A stretch of DNA of 64,000 bases from Symbiodinium microadriaticum (GCA_001939145.1 LSRX01001153.1:47136-111135), one strand, 5' to 3'; counted from the stretch's first letter, positions 42,606 through 53,400 are shown. Notes: generated by a model from the letters alone, not told the origin. Numbers and translations: made by a program.

Positions 42606-44490
42606 ATTCACTAGACAGCTGAGATCAGTTTTCTGCGACTGTCCGAAAAGTGCCTGCAGAGCTTGCTTGGGGTGGTGGGGCTTTCGGCGCGTCAGGCGGC
42701 CAACTTGTGAGTTGGGCTCGAGTTGAATGGAACATAAGACGAAAGTTGCACGACTGATCAGCAGAGTTTGTAACTGGCTAAATGCAGACACTAGAAGCCC
42801 TGAGCCCTAAGCCCTCCCTGCCACATGCTCCTGTCCCCTGCCCCTTGCCGTGCCCATGCCGCTGGCCCTGCCCCTGCCGAGGCCGCAAGGGCTTTCTCGT
42901 AACCACGCAAACGGACAGTCTCTGTAACACGTTGTACTCCATTTCCGGCCCCAGGAGCCCCAGCGTTGGTGTGCGGTCAGCCGAACACGGCATAGCACAA
43001 CTACAGCATTTGTCGGACAGATGCCATCAAAGAGCATACAGCATGCCACTGTCGGTGCTTTTCGGCACACTTGGAAGCTTCGTCAGTTCTTGAGGACGAT
43101 GGAGACGCACATGTCAAAGCGCCAGAATCGACCTTTCCATACCGGTCGGAGGTTCCGGGCAGGGTACGGCAGAGCAGGCCTCGTTTTTACGGTGCGGCCG
43201 CGACTTGCCACTGCACCTTAGACGCAAAAGGCGAGTGCACCTTAGACGTCGTGCCCCACCCCCGCCCGCTGCTACCCATAAATCCTGCACTCTCGCAGCC
43301 TGATACACAACCACTCCCATCTGCTTGGTGAGACACAGGCGAATCTCGAATGTTTCGCTGATTCTGTTGGCATTAAAAGTCAGACACTGCCAGATCGGCT
43401 TTGCGTCTTGGGCGCAAATGCGGGCTGCAAGTTCAGTGGCGTGGTCGGGAAGGAGTTGTGCTGTACTGCCTTGCAGGACTTAAACTTGAGCAGTGCCGCG
43501 GAATTTCTCTTGAATCCGACCTCAAGGCAACAGTCCCACGATCAGGTTCCAAGGCTTGAGTCGAGAGGCCTGTGACCCAGGGCCACAGACCCTTGCGCGG
43601 ACTTGGGGCAATTTCGGCCTGTTTTCTCCCTCCCGGCCCCTATCCTTCATCAATGGTCGGAGTCGGAATCGAACTCTCTGGATCAAAGTCCGCAGCTCAA
43701 TCAACCCATGTTGTCCCACACCATAACCTGTCTGACCCCCAACGACGGCCGAAAGCAAAACTTGTTCCGCATGTCAATGTACTTATCGGGCCCATCTTTT
43801 CTCGCTCGTGGATACCGGGATACAGCAGGACGGCTAAGAGCCGTCCTGGCCTTCCGGCAAGTTGCGATCGAACGCACGACAGCCCCAAGGAGATTGCGCC
43901 GCATCATTGGTTTCCCGAGGACATGCGCACCAGCATCCCCAAGGAGCCCTATAATGCACACTGCTGCAATCTTGATACTCGTAACATCTTCCACTCCCTT
44001 ATCCGTCTGCATGCTCGAGTGCCAATGCGCCTGCTAACAAGATTACAGCCCGAGGTGGGAAGGCATTCAGTCATTGAGTCATCTCAGCAATCTCAGTGCT
44101 CTCTGTCCTCAAATAGGGTGCGCCCTTGAAGACGTAGCCCATGAGTCCCTGCGAACGGTCAACAACAGGCAGCCATTCAAAGTTGATGGCTCGTCCATAG
44201 GCTAAGCGAATGCCGTAACGCAGCTAAGTTATTTGAGTTGCTCGCGGAGCTGCCTTGCGCGAGCTGGAAACTAATGGAACCGGAGTCGACCGGACCATGT
44301 TCTTACGCTGTGCTTGGGCTTGACTTCGGTTATCCTACCAAGGGCAGCTAGTCAGATTGTCTCGTGATTCTCGCGGTCGGAAGATGTCGCAAATAATGGT
44401 TCCGATCTCCCCCTTCTACTGGAATTGATTGCTCAGGAAGTGCCTCTGACTCTATGACCATTCGTCTAGGCTGCCTGGATTCAGTCCTAT
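42606..44490. other. Gene-poor stretch with overlapping GC-rich frames
   Basis: A CCTGCCCCTTGCC-type patch lies at 42825-42890. Forward frames at 43572-44129 (185 codons, GTG start) and 43603-44037 overlap each other and a reverse frame at 43701-44012. The first has a reasonable segment (HHWFPEDMRTSIPKEPYNAH) but no domain or splice evidence. Confidence 0.3.
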
Positions 44491-44494
44491 TCGG

Positions 44495-44892
44495 TCATTC
44501 TTCAGAGGCCTCGGCAGTGATCTGGCCGCATTTCCCGACAGAGAGCTCCCGCAAGCCGAGCAATCCTGCCAGTGGAGGCTTCCACCTCACAGATGTCGCT
44601 TTCGCAACAAACCAAGGCTGGTGAGGTCTCAGGGCGCCACAGGGAGGGCGCAAAGGCACTGTCCGAAATGCGAGGGCACCCGTCGAGTCGCAGGACTTCC
44701 AACCGCTCACAATGCTGCAGGACCTTCCGACTGTCATTGCGGATGCATGTCTGCATAAACATCTCTCACACCTGTTATGAGGCTGCAGCATCTCTGACAA
44801 TTTTGTTGTCAACCTGTTGACATGTCCTCACATCTAGCACGCAGAGATTTGGACAGGAGCGGCCGATGGTGCTCAGGACCTCAGAGTTTGTG
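44495..44892 (-). CDS. Leucine-rich-repeat protein (LRR_CC/AMN1-like), three segments
   Basis: Reverse strand, in order: LSTIGRSCPNLCVLDVRTCQ with QVDNKIVRDA (44787-44892); SRKVLQHCERLEVLRLDGCP with RISDSAFA (about 44640-44750); and LLGLRELSVGKCGQITAEAS to a stop at 44495. All three match the cysteine-containing LRR consensus (C-x-x-L-x-x-L-x-L-x-x-C-x-x-I-x-D), a protein-interaction solenoid typical of F-box/LRR and AMN1-type proteins. The first two are in one frame but separated by two stops within 36 nt (44751-44786, GC...AG). The second and third are in different frames, so at least one more intron is needed. The 5' exons are not resolved. Confidence 0.62.
44751..44786 (-). other. Candidate ultrashort intron, 36 nt (GC-AG)
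   Basis: Reverse sequence GCAGCCTC...TTATGCAG with two in-frame stops. Removal joins NKIVRDA to TCIRNDSRKVLQHC in phase 0. A 21-nt GT-AG alternative inside it leaves one stop. Confidence 0.32.
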
Positions 44893-44899
44893 CAGCTTG

Positions 44900-46130
44900 T
44901 GCCGCGAAATTATGGAACCCAAGCTATGAGGCTCTGGCACACCGGCGCAGCTGAGCTGCGCCTTCAAGACCCAATTTCTGTGTCTGACGCGTCAGGGAGT
45001 ATGGTAGTACCTGACCCAGAAACGCGGCAAAATTGCCCAACTGCTTTGAAGGGATGGGCAGCACACGTTGTCATTTAAGGCATTCCTGGCCACGAGTTCA
45101 AGAATATCTCTACTCTTGAACTCGCAGAATTCCCAGCCTGGCCACAAGGATATCCAGGAGGGCCTGCGCTTCAGACTGGCAGTTCTGCACTACTTACAGT
45201 AGGCTCTGACTCTGTCCTGCTCGGTTTAGCAGGGCTTCGAGAGACGATGACTGACTGACCGCACAAGCATCGATGCTGCCACAGTAGTCAAGCCTAGCAG
45301 TTAGTATGCCATGTGGCACGACTACCGGCTAAATTGGGTTGAGTTGAGTTCCTCGTCATACCGACCCGGACAGCAGTCAGACTTCTAACTTTGGGGTCGT
45401 GGCGTTCAGCACGGATTGCAATCTCTTTGGTGGTTGTCAAGTGCAGTCCACAACGAAAGCATCAGTTCTAGAAGAACAACAATGCGCACCAGCTCTTGCA
45501 AAGTATGCGTTGCGGCTGACGGTGAATCCTCAGCATTTCAACTTTCACATGTAGAGATTGTAGGCACGACTCTGACAACCGAAGCTGTGACATGTGAAGA
45601 TAGGCTGGCTTTCTACGAGGGTGTACTGCTACAGCCCTCACGAGGACCGCTTCTCCTGCTTTAGAACAGACCCTAGTGACGACTTAAAGTTCGTAGAGCT
45701 CGGAGATCTGCCTGCCGTCTTGTACAGCAGGTCAGTTTTCATGTGGCGACTTGGGTTCACGCCGACTCACTGTTAGCGTTCCTTGACAGCTTTGCAAGTA
45801 AGCTACCGGAGGAGCTCAAGCACCCGCACTGACCATTCTGCGCCTCCAGAGCTCTCCGAGGCAATGCAGAGAGGGTGGTGTAGCGCACCTGTTGCTAGAT
45901 TGTCAGAAAAGCTAGGAGATCACTGCGAAATGCCGAGCTGGATTCAAATGGTCATCTCTTGCATGACCAAATCTTGAGCAAGGTACCCGCTTCGGACCGT
46001 ACTTAATCAGGTTCTGCGCGAGCTTCTGGACCTAAGCAGCTTATTGCCCCGACCTCCCCGGAAGCCAGTCTCGTCTGCATATGGTCACATTGATAATCCT
46101 CGCACAATTTCGCTCCCGGTTTTCAGCCAT
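44900..46130. other. Undecided, possibly intronic
   Basis: Short forward and reverse frames only. Lies between minus-strand LRR segments and minus-strand exons at 46.1-46.5 kb, so it may be intron or spacer. Confidence 0.3.
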
Positions 46131-46132
46131 AC

Positions 46133-46309
46133 CTCAGAAGCACCCAAACATTCGCAGCTCAGACGTTTCGCAGGCACCAACGAGTCAAACATGTCGGCAT
46201 CCAAAGTCCGTGTGATCCCGAGCCTGCCATCCTCCTCCCGACACTGCGCGACCAGCGTGCAGAACCTTGCACCCTTGAGTTCCGTTACAGAGGGCTCCCA
46301 TCGAACCAA
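46133..46309 (-). CDS. Exon, unidentified protein (59 codons, phase 0)
   Basis: Exactly 59 codons to TCTGAG|GTATGG: SVTELKGARFCTLVAQCREE, then DGRLGITRTLDADMFDSLVP and AKRLSCECLGASE. Cys and Leu spacing is loosely LRR-like but not enough to call. It follows the upstream coding segment after 31 nt. Confidence 0.48.
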
Positions 46310-46340
46310 CTTGTCTGTTCACAATTCGTCTGAAATGTAC
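46310..46340 (-). other. Candidate ultrashort intron, 31 nt (GT-AG)
   Basis: Reverse sequence from GTACATTT to CAGACAAG. Excision joins LEFKNFP to LVRWEPS in phase 0. Read-through instead stays open in an alternative frame of lower quality. Confidence 0.32.
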
Positions 46341-46500
46341 CGGAAAGTTCTTGAATTCCAGCACCGATACTGGCAGCCGCAGGCTGTGTTTAAAGAAGTT
46401 CTCGCAGACACCCGCGCGTGCTAGGATCGAGAAACCGTTATCATGAGACAACAGTGCAGAGTCGGTGCCGACCCATCGCGAAAATAACTTGCACGGTGAG
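46341..46500 (-). CDS. Exon, unidentified protein
   Basis: The reverse frame has DSALLSHDNGFSILARAGVC followed by FFKHSLRLPVSVLEFKNFP, ending at TTTCCG|GTACAT. The 5' limit is not fixed. Confidence 0.42.
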
Positions 46501-46894
46501 GAGTGGTGCATCGTGGTCACACTGTGCTGAAAGAAGCCAGCAACAATGATGAGATCCCAGCACACAGCTGCAACAACGATGGTGCGACCTGCATTGCAGG
46601 TCTGGGGGGACCTCCCAAACCTGTCGAGCAGGAAGCAATACTGACATCAAGCGACATCAAAGGAAGAATGAAGCTATTCTACGTAGACCTTGGCCTGGAG
46701 GCAGTGAAGCTACATGGGCTCCATGGCGACAAGAACCAGCTCCAGATTCCCTCGCAGGCTCCCTCCGCTGTGGAAATTCTCATAAGGATCAGATTCAATC
46801 TGGTAGAAGTCGGTCGAAATACCTGCGTATACATACACGGTATATGACGGCATCTAAGTACATACCATACCAAAAAATCTATACATGCCTGCGT

Positions 46895-47135
46895 GCATGC
46901 AAAAAGCCATGATTAAGAAATGCATGCATCCATGCATATACACGTACATACATACATACATGCATGCATGCATGCATGCATACATACATACATACATACA
47001 TACATACATACACACATACACANATACATGCATGCATGCATGCATGCATACATACATACATACATACATACATACATACACACATACACAGCCACACAAA
47101 ATATACATACACATACACATACATATACATACAGG
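46895..47135. repeat. CATA/CATG microsatellite with an unresolved base
   Basis: Long (CATA)n and (CATG)n alternations with an N at 47023. Met/His/Tyr-rich or Cys-rich frames on both strands are artefacts. Confidence 0.93.
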
Positions 47136-47433
47136 TACTACATGCGCATAAAAGTACTTTGTGCATCCAGTCTTATGTGTGCGTAAAAACACGTTACGAC
47201 AAGTGTGCGCACAAGTGCGGTGGTGCGAATTAGGTGTAATTGCTGCTGGAAACGGGAACTGAAACATGCAGTCAGCCAAAAATTGCAGATTCCGCATGAT
47301 GAAGACGCACGGGCTGGAAACGTCGGCACAGTGTGTGATGCAACTGGTGCTGCCATGTGCTGTCCAGAAACAAACACAAGTGTCCGAAGCCAGCTACAGT
47401 ACCGTCAAGATCAGTCTTTTCATGCTCATGCGT

Positions 47434-47472
<39 letters not shown>
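47434..47472. repeat. (AT)n(GT)n microsatellite
   Basis: About 18 bp of AT repeats followed by about 18 bp of GT repeats. Confidence 0.9.
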
Positions 47473-47644
47473 CCAAGTCTCACAACAGCGAAGCTGCTGA
47501 CAGCCCAGTGCATGTAACGCTGCCCCTTGCAGCTTGACGTGTGTGACAAGCAGGAAACCTTTGCGAGTTGGGCTCTAAAGCCGTGCTATCCTGGCATGCA
47601 ACTTTGGCAGCCTTCTGACAAAAACTAAGGATTGACAAAGCTCA

Positions 47645-47929
47645 TCATCCTGCGGTCAATGCAATCATCTGCAATCCTTGAGCGCTCAGTCTCCGAAGAG
47701 CTGCCAGACGCTCACCTCTGCAAGGGGGCAATGCCGACACGCGTCCGCGGTCCGCGGACCTTCTTGAGATTGCCTCCACGCGGTCGAGGAAGGTGATCTT
47801 CGTGCTGTGTGACAGCCTGAAGGGGAAGAGACTTTCGACGCGAACGGAAAGAGGTTTGGCCGAGCTTCGCTCAGCTTCGGGCTGAGACTCCAGGGCAAAA
47901 TGCTTCAGATGCAGCCGCGACGTTTCATC
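47645..47929 (-). CDS. Terminal exon of an unidentified protein (94 codons and stop)
   Basis: Starts after TCCACAG| with DETSRLHLKHFALESQPEAE and continues through LSHSTKITFLDRVEAISRRS to GERLAALRRLSAQGLQMIAL and a TGA at 47645-47647. Basic and amphipathic throughout. The codon pattern is clearly better than in the other two reverse frames. It is the 3' end of a minus-strand gene whose upstream pieces include 47958-48090, about 48190-48345 and 48475-48546. Confidence 0.55.
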   Translation of the reverse strand, partial: DETSRLHLKHFALESQPEAERSSAKPLSVRVESLFPFRLSHSTKITFLDRVEAISRRSADRGRVSALPPCRGERLAALRRLSAQGLQMIALTAG

Positions 47930-47957
47930 CTGTGGACTGGCACAGAGAAAGCTCTAC
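47930..47957 (-). other. Candidate ultrashort intron, 28 nt (GT-AG)
   Basis: Reverse sequence from GTAGAGCT to GTCCACAG. Not a multiple of three. Removal joins DWTLIAG to DETSRLH in phase 0, whereas read-through stops within ten codons. Confidence 0.4.
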
Positions 47958-48090
47958 CCCAGCGATTAACGTCCAGTCCAGCTTCAGGTCTGGCAACACC
48001 AGCTCTTGCACGTCTGGGAGCTCCTGCGACGAATCTTGATAATCTTGTCCGTAGTCACACAAGATGGCAGGTAATTCGCAGCGCATCCCC
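47958..48090 (-). CDS. Exon, unidentified protein
   Basis: The reverse frame gives LPAILCDYGQDYQDSSQELP and then DVQELVLPDLKLDWTLIAG, ending before GTAGAG. An acidic segment is followed by a Leu-x-x-Leu pattern. The 5' boundary is uncertain. Confidence 0.47.
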
Positions 48091-48189
48091 TTAGGACTGC
48101 AATGATGGAGCACCGTGTCCTCGACCTTTGGATCACGACAAGTATTGAATTCCACCGCTTTTGACAGCTTTCTGGCTACCCCCAACTGA

Positions 48190-48345
48190 TGCTTCTGACA
48201 AAATCACGAGACTGGCCTCCTTTATCGCCCTGCCCAAGTGGTGTCGTGCCTTCAGCATGTCACTCAGAGTTGGCAAGTGGAGGATCGCGAAACCAAACAC
48301 CTCGAACGGCTGTTTGGGCGGCAGGACACTCCTGAAGATTTGGAC
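48190..48345 (-). CDS. Exon, unidentified protein
   Basis: The reverse frame encodes FRSVLPPKQPFEVFGFAILH, then LPTLSDMLKARHHLGRAIKE and ASLVILSEASVG. A GTAGCC donor follows TTGGGG. A beta-strand then helix pattern; no family recognised. The antisense forward frame is a shadow. Confidence 0.5.
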
Positions 48346-48474
48346 GCTTGCAGCTTTAGGGTCGTGCTGCGACGCGCGTGTATGTGGCACGGTCCAGGGG
48401 AGAAACCTGGGAAACACAGACACACACACACATGCTGCCATAGTCACGTGCGCCTGGAGGCCCTACAGCCTTGC

Positions 48475-48546
48475 CTTCCGCAGCTTCTCGAGCGCGTGCT
48501 CTGGGTCACCAAACAGGTGCGCCAGATCAATGAAGAAGGTCTCCAG
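48475..48546 (-). CDS. Exon, unidentified protein (24 codons, GC donor)
   Basis: Exactly 24 codons from AATTAG| to CGGAAG|GCAAGG: ETFFIDLAHLFGDPEHALEK within it. The GC donor in AG|GC context resembles that of the glycine-rich gene at 57.78 kb. Phase 0 at both ends. Confidence 0.5.
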
Positions 48547-48599
48547 CTAATTCTGAATCTGCAAACGTTCTGAGGTCGACTAGTGACTAGTCACAACCT

Positions 48600-49995
48600 C
48601 CCCTGCCTCAGCGTCTTTGTGCTGGCTGCCTACGACTTTCCAGGTGCTCGCACAGCTTCATTGACACATATTGATTGATTGACCTGTTGAGTGTGGGAGT
48701 CCTTTCGGCTCTGGCGGCAGCCGCTTCAAGGCAGCAGTTGGCGCGGCCTCATAAACTGCCTCGTGTATAGCGACTTGATCTGACACAACTCGCACTCAAC
48801 GTGAAAGTAGCCGCCTTGGCAATCCGATGCCGACACGAAGACACCAAAGGAATTCGATGTTTGACCTGTCGTTTAAAACTGTGACAAGTTTGAGATGCCC
48901 TGCTTGGGTTAGCAGATTCAGGGCACGCCATTTTGCATACTGCCACCCTCGCATCTGTGCGCCATTCCTCATATCGAGCGCTGATCAAATCGCTGAAGGC
49001 GCTCAAACTCACTACGAGTATCGTTTGCTACTAGTAGCCATTTAACATGAGACTTGTGGGGCATTTTGCAAGATCTTGCAGGCAGTAGCAGGCACGAAGT
49101 GCCGCTACGCTGCGATTCCACTCTGCTGCAATGAGAAACACGCGGAATGAATGATTGTTTTCCTTTGTTTCATTGATTCTCATTGCTTATCACTGCTTGG
49201 GCTTGAACGGGCTGCCTGGCTTCCCAACACAGAAGCACCTAGTGGCCCGTAATTCGCCTCCATTCCCGCCGGCTGGCAACGACAGATGCCGGGCAACAGC
49301 AGGCCGAGAAATTACATGTAAAGCCGGTCTGGTCTACACAGAGGCTAGGGGCAGCAAAAACATCCGCCATCGCTGTTTGATGTATGTGCACACAGCACCC
49401 GTGTCGAGTTCACTTTTCTTGACAACCGTTGATGTGGCCTAGCGAATCTGCTACAACTGTCGGACCATCTTATGAGCCTGATCAGCTCATCGCCAAGCTC
49501 TCTCCATCTCCGCAAACCACTTGCAGTCTGCAATGCTATGTTTTTGAATTTTCACACGTCCGGGCATTTACTGGTGGTGAATGGAAAGTCACATTTCAGG
49601 AGAATCCTTGATCTCACCGGGTTGAAGCCAAATCTGGCTGTCCTGCAGTACAAGGCAGATACCTCAGCTGTCAACTTGCTGTGGAACTCAACGAGGCATC
49701 TCCTTCATGTTCATAACCACGCGGTCGGCCTCTTGGATTGGCGAGACTGCAGCATTCCCACTGCTGCCGCAGAAGCACGGGCCTGGAACAACACATCTTG
49801 ACCTCGAAGCTGCCGGGAGTTGAAACTCTCTATCTATCGAGCTAGATACTCACACCAATCATAGTCCGCATAACCCGACTCAGGCAGGAACCAATGATTG
49901 CAGCGGCACCTTTGAATGGACCGATTTTTGAGTCTTCTAGTACCTTGGTGTGCACTGTGACATGCTGCAACAAAACATGCAAAATCACAGAGCGG
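48600..49995. other. Undecided stretch
   Basis: Reverse frames near 48930-49010 (SDLISARYEEWRTDARVAVC) and 49480-49530 (GLRRWRELGDELIRLIRWSD) and forward frames near 49620-49800 (LDLTGLKPNLAVLQYKADTS) all look partly protein-like. Strand and exon limits cannot be settled. Confidence 0.3.
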
Positions 49996-49998
49996 CTT

Positions 49999-50115
49999 TT
50001 ACTCTGTCACCATCTCTTTGCATCGCCTCCCCTCCAACGGAGAATTGGCTGCTAATCTTGCAGCTGCATGAGAGCTGGACTCAATGTAGTCATGGCGTGC
50101 TGGATGTGTGTCAGC
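49999..50115 (-). CDS. Terminal exon, unidentified protein
   Basis: The reverse frame reads KADTHPARHDYIESSSHAAA followed by RLAANSPLEGRRCKEMVTE and a stop at 49999. A polar amphipathic C-terminus. It could be the end of the gene that begins with the signal-peptide exon at 50455-50685. Confidence 0.42.
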   Translation of the reverse strand, partial: ADTHPARHDYIESSSHAAARLAANSPLEGRRCKEMVTE

Positions 50116-50454
50116 TTTACGCATGAACGTTACGAAGTGTGAGGAAGAAGGCACTAAGGAGAAGAGCCACCGACAGTCTACGGCCACTGCGGCTCCGGTT
50201 CCGCTTGAGTGCACAGTGTGATGGAAAGTGGCATCGGGCCGATGTCGGAGCTTTCCTTGTGCACGCGAACCCTGTGGGTACGACTGATGTTCTGTTTCTT
50301 GCTTGCGCCTCTTGACTCCAGAAATGCTCTGGTTGTCGACACATTGCGATGCACATGGGAGGGAACGCGTGTTCATGCCAGCAACATTTTGTCAAATGCC
50401 TTCCGTCCAAATCCAGCAGTGCCATAAGAGTCGTGCGGAAAGCCCAAGAGGATT

Positions 50455-50685
50455 TCCAATAGCAACCTGAGTGCTCAAAGCGCAGGCTGAGGCAGCCAAG
50501 GATAGCGGAGGAGTCTCAGTCGCCAGCATCGATGGCGCCGAAGTCGACGCACTCGTCGCCGCCGCTGAGGTCCTTCCGGATGGTGCGTGGACAGAACCCA
50601 ACTCCAATGCGCCAGACAGCACATATTGCATGAACAGAGCCAGTCCGCAAAGAACCAACCTAAGCAGCCGAGCCGGCAGGAGCAT
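50455..50685 (-). CDS. N-terminal exon with predicted signal peptide
   Basis: An ATG at 50685 (reverse) starts MLLPARLLRLVLCGLALFMQ and continues YVLSGALELGS: a basic n-region, a hydrophobic core of about 16 residues and a small-residue cleavage zone, as in ER signal peptides. It is followed by a Ser/Thr/Ala-rich, probably disordered or O-glycosylated stretch. The protein would enter the secretory pathway, or a plastid if a transit sequence follows. The same bases read forward also give a plausible peptide (VDALVAAAEVLPDGAWTEPN), so strand is not certain. Confidence 0.42.
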
Positions 50686-51379
50686 CTGAGTAACACGGGC
50701 TGCAACTCACGGCATTCTTTCAGCAGCAGGCCGTTGCCACCTTTCGCCTCCCATTCCTCCTTGCCCCATGCTGTGAGATCGCAATGTGAATTGAACGTGC
50801 CACTTCCTATCTGACGGCGTCCTTCGAAACAGACATCATCTTAGGCCCAACCTGTTCAGCTCCAAACGTGCCAAGCAACGCGGAGATGTGCGTCCCCAGA
50901 CTTTGAGGCTTTGGCTCCCTCCGGAACGCTGCAAAGGCTCAGACGTACTCGAGTCACCGGCATTTCCTTCTCAGAGCTCTGCATAATTTTGGAAAGGAAG
51001 AAGACAGCCCAAGGAAAGTCACAAGATAGCTACAGTACAAGCATCCCATCTTTCCACCACCCGTAGGCTCACTCACTCTCGTCCGGATCCATATTTCGTC
51101 GTCCTCAGCCTGTCCATCTGCGGATGCGGCCAAGACCTTTCGGCGTTGAGCCAAGGTGTCATCCGTGCGTCAGAGGTCAAGTGTTGTTACATGTTGTTAC
51201 CCTGTGCTACCCGGTACTGTGCCGGGCCTTCGCTGCAGACGTGAGGCGCACGTCGGACGGACCGCTGAAACCGAAGAGCTTGGCAGCCTCCCAATTCAGC
51301 ACCTGGCTAGAATCTGCTGCGTCGAACAACTGCTGGTAGCTCCAAGCGCAAATTTTAGGCAATCACACAAACACGCTGG

Positions 51380-51640
51380 AGGGTCCGTGTGGGCTGCGCT
51401 GCTGTCCAGAAGGCCAATGAAGGAAGACGGTGTCACCGGAAGATCGCCCTGTAAACATCTGGGAACACAAAGGCACAGTAGCACTATCAGTGACGACACT
51501 CGTTGCTTTTGCCTCTTCACTCATAGCAGCTCCCTTGACAGCAAGCCCCAGCTGGTTCTGCGGCAGCTCTATGCCGGGGAGGTGCTTCACACCGCTGTAG
51601 AAACCTCGGATGCTTGCCTTGCGGGCCATTACGCCTGAGT
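51380..51640 (-). CDS. Candidate exon, unidentified protein
   Basis: The reverse frame contains RGFYSGVKHLPGIELPQNQL followed by GLAVKGAAMSEEAKATSVV. Boundaries unresolved; forward frames are open as well. Confidence 0.35.
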
Positions 51641-52025
51641 CGCAAATCGCGTGGAACACAGCTCTTGGCTCACCAAAGCACCTTGCGACGCGGCGTCTCC
51701 TGGCGTGTAGATATCGGCGCGGGCACGATATCGGTCAATGTCCTTGAAGCGCATCTACGTACTGCGTCTTACCTAGTTACTGCTTCTCAGACCACTCCAC
51801 TACCGGGACCATGCTTCAGCTCAACTGCTACCAGTACAAAATTAAAACCAACTGTGAGCAGCGATTGGCCCATTGGCTACAGCAGCACCATAGGTGTCGG
51901 GTTCACTGGTGGATACTGCTGAGATCAGGTCGACGTCATACTGTGTGAAGAAGGGCTTGCCTCATAATTGGACACTGTTGGCTTTGGGAATGCCTTCGAG
52001 CAAAAACGTGGTATACAACACTGAC

Positions 52026-52138
52026 CATCAAGCTGCAAAACTTTGAGGAGCCAGCCCAAAATACCGTGCACCTCAATCCCGAGCTGTTCTGCAAGCTGCG
52101 CCTGCCACGCTCGCACTTCTTGAAGCTGTTCGTGTACA
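52026..52138 (-). CDS. Exon, helical/coiled-coil segment
   Basis: The reverse frame reads HEQLQEVRAWQAQLAEQLGI followed by EVHGILGWLLKVLQLD, ending at GATG|GTCAGT. Heptad-like spacing of Leu/Val/Trp suggests a coiled coil or helical hairpin. The acceptor is at CTAG| or CCAG| within 4 nt. Confidence 0.52.
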
Positions 52139-52185
52139 CTGGCTAGCGGCTAGCGCCTGGGGAAAGTCCAAAGTGCTACATTCGC

Positions 52186-52250
52186 CCAGGTCAGCAATTG
52201 TGGAACCTGTCGGGCAAAGCATTGCAGCAGATAAACATTCAGAACTTCAT
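52186..52250 (-). CDS. Exon, helical segment (GC donor)
   Basis: Reverse DEVLNVYLLQCFARQVPQLL to TW, ending at CCTGG|GCGAAT. It precedes the coiled-coil exon and follows 52273-52360 after 22 nt. Confidence 0.47.
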
Positions 52251-52272
52251 CTGACGCAATCGCTGAAGTTGC
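52251..52272 (-). other. Candidate ultrashort intron, 22 nt (GC-AG)
   Basis: Reverse sequence from GCAACTTC to GCGTCAG. Excision in phase 1 joins DVRFLET to DEVLNVY. Without it, each half continues for a while in its own frame. Confidence 0.3.
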
Positions 52273-52360
52273 CTGTCTCCAGGAATCGCACGTCTTGCAA
52301 GCTGACTTTGTTGGCGGCCTCAAAGCATGAAGCGACGGACTGGCGTCCGACTCCGTGAGG
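52273..52360 (-). CDS. Exon, unidentified protein
   Basis: Reverse SVASCFEAANKVSLQDVRFL to ET, a clean helix. The 5' end is not fixed. Confidence 0.45.
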
Positions 52361-52829
52361 CCACGCCATGCCGGCCTGGGCTTCCGAGAGCCAGCCGCCG
52401 GTGAACTTTGCACCTGGCAGTCGAACTGCAGCGGCACATCCTCTCATGAGTCATCTTTGCACCTTCGACATCAATCAGCCCTCGCCTGGCCGCGCATTGA
52501 GACGGGAAGGGTCAAGAAACAAAGCTGGACCAGAGGCCAAACAAAAAGCCCAGCCCCAAGCATTCCCAAGCCACCCGCGCTCCGTTAGTGCATTTGTGGG
52601 AAAGCCAGAGCCGAGCATGAAGGTAAGAGGCTGCCGCCTTGCGCTGGAGGCAGCGACCATTTCCAAACAGAGTACCGTAAGTCTGATCCATCGCTTCCGC
52701 ACTGAGAAGCAAGCCCCTTAGCAACTTCAAACCGCACAAATTCAAAGCCGGCTCCAAGAACTTCGTCGGGCAGCCTGCGCCCGGACAGAGATGTGTCTAG
52801 ATTCTTCGAGCGGATCCGGTCGGCAGCCT

Positions 52830-53175
52830 CACCATCTCCACCTCATTGAGAGGCGTGAAGGATCCGAACAATGTCAGAGCACCTTGCACTAACATGGACT
52901 CTTGGTGCCATATTATAAGTTGGGCACGATCCGGCCGTTGAACGATGTTGAACGGCCTGTTCCTTGCCGAGGCCAAGACCCTTGCCGTGCCCAAAGCAAC
53001 TGCCGGAGCCGCAGCCGGAGCCGCAGCCTTTGGCTCCTGTCGTTCAAAAGGGCCCGATACGAAGGATTCTTCATCGATCCGACGGACCTCTGCCATGATC
53101 TCCGGAACTTTGGCTGAGCTCGACGTCGTCACATCGTCTGGACTCAGAGCCGCATCCCGTGGCAAAGGCACGGGA
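52830..53175 (-). CDS. Candidate exon(s), Ala/Pro-rich linker plus folded segment
   Basis: The reverse frame begins acidic and Ser-rich, then VPEIMAEVRRIDEESFVSGP, then an Ala/Pro-rich stretch, then RNRPFNIVQRPDRAQLIIWH. The linker is of low complexity. The antisense forward frame is also open. Confidence 0.38.
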
Positions 53176-53199
53176 TCCGGCTCTGTCGTCACCTGGCAC

Positions 53200-53400
53200 G
53201 GCTGCAAATCCCTCCACAGTGGAGCTGCAGCCTTGTCAAAGCAAATCGCACCTGGATTGCTTCAACAATGGCTTTGCCGCGCCATCGCCCAGCAATGCCC
53301 TCTCGATGTTTGCGAACTAGGGCAGGTGCGAATTCCACGGTGCAGGCGACCATCGCCTGATCGAAAACCCAGCCACCGGCCACTTTGAGGTAGCCTCTCG
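53200..53400 (-). CDS. Candidate exon, unidentified protein
   Basis: Reverse GYLKVAGGWVFDQAMVACTV followed by EFAPALVRKHREGIAGRWRG and an Ile/Val-rich strand. Coherent over 55-60 codons; limits approximate. Confidence 0.42.

Noticed and set aside
43572..44129. 185-codon forward frame as a gene
   Set aside because: GTG start, overlapping open frames in two other phases, GC-rich composition that suppresses stops, no recognised domain or splice pattern.
46854..47297. Met/Cys/Tyr/Val-rich frame of 147 codons
   Set aside because: Translation of the CATA/CATG microsatellite.
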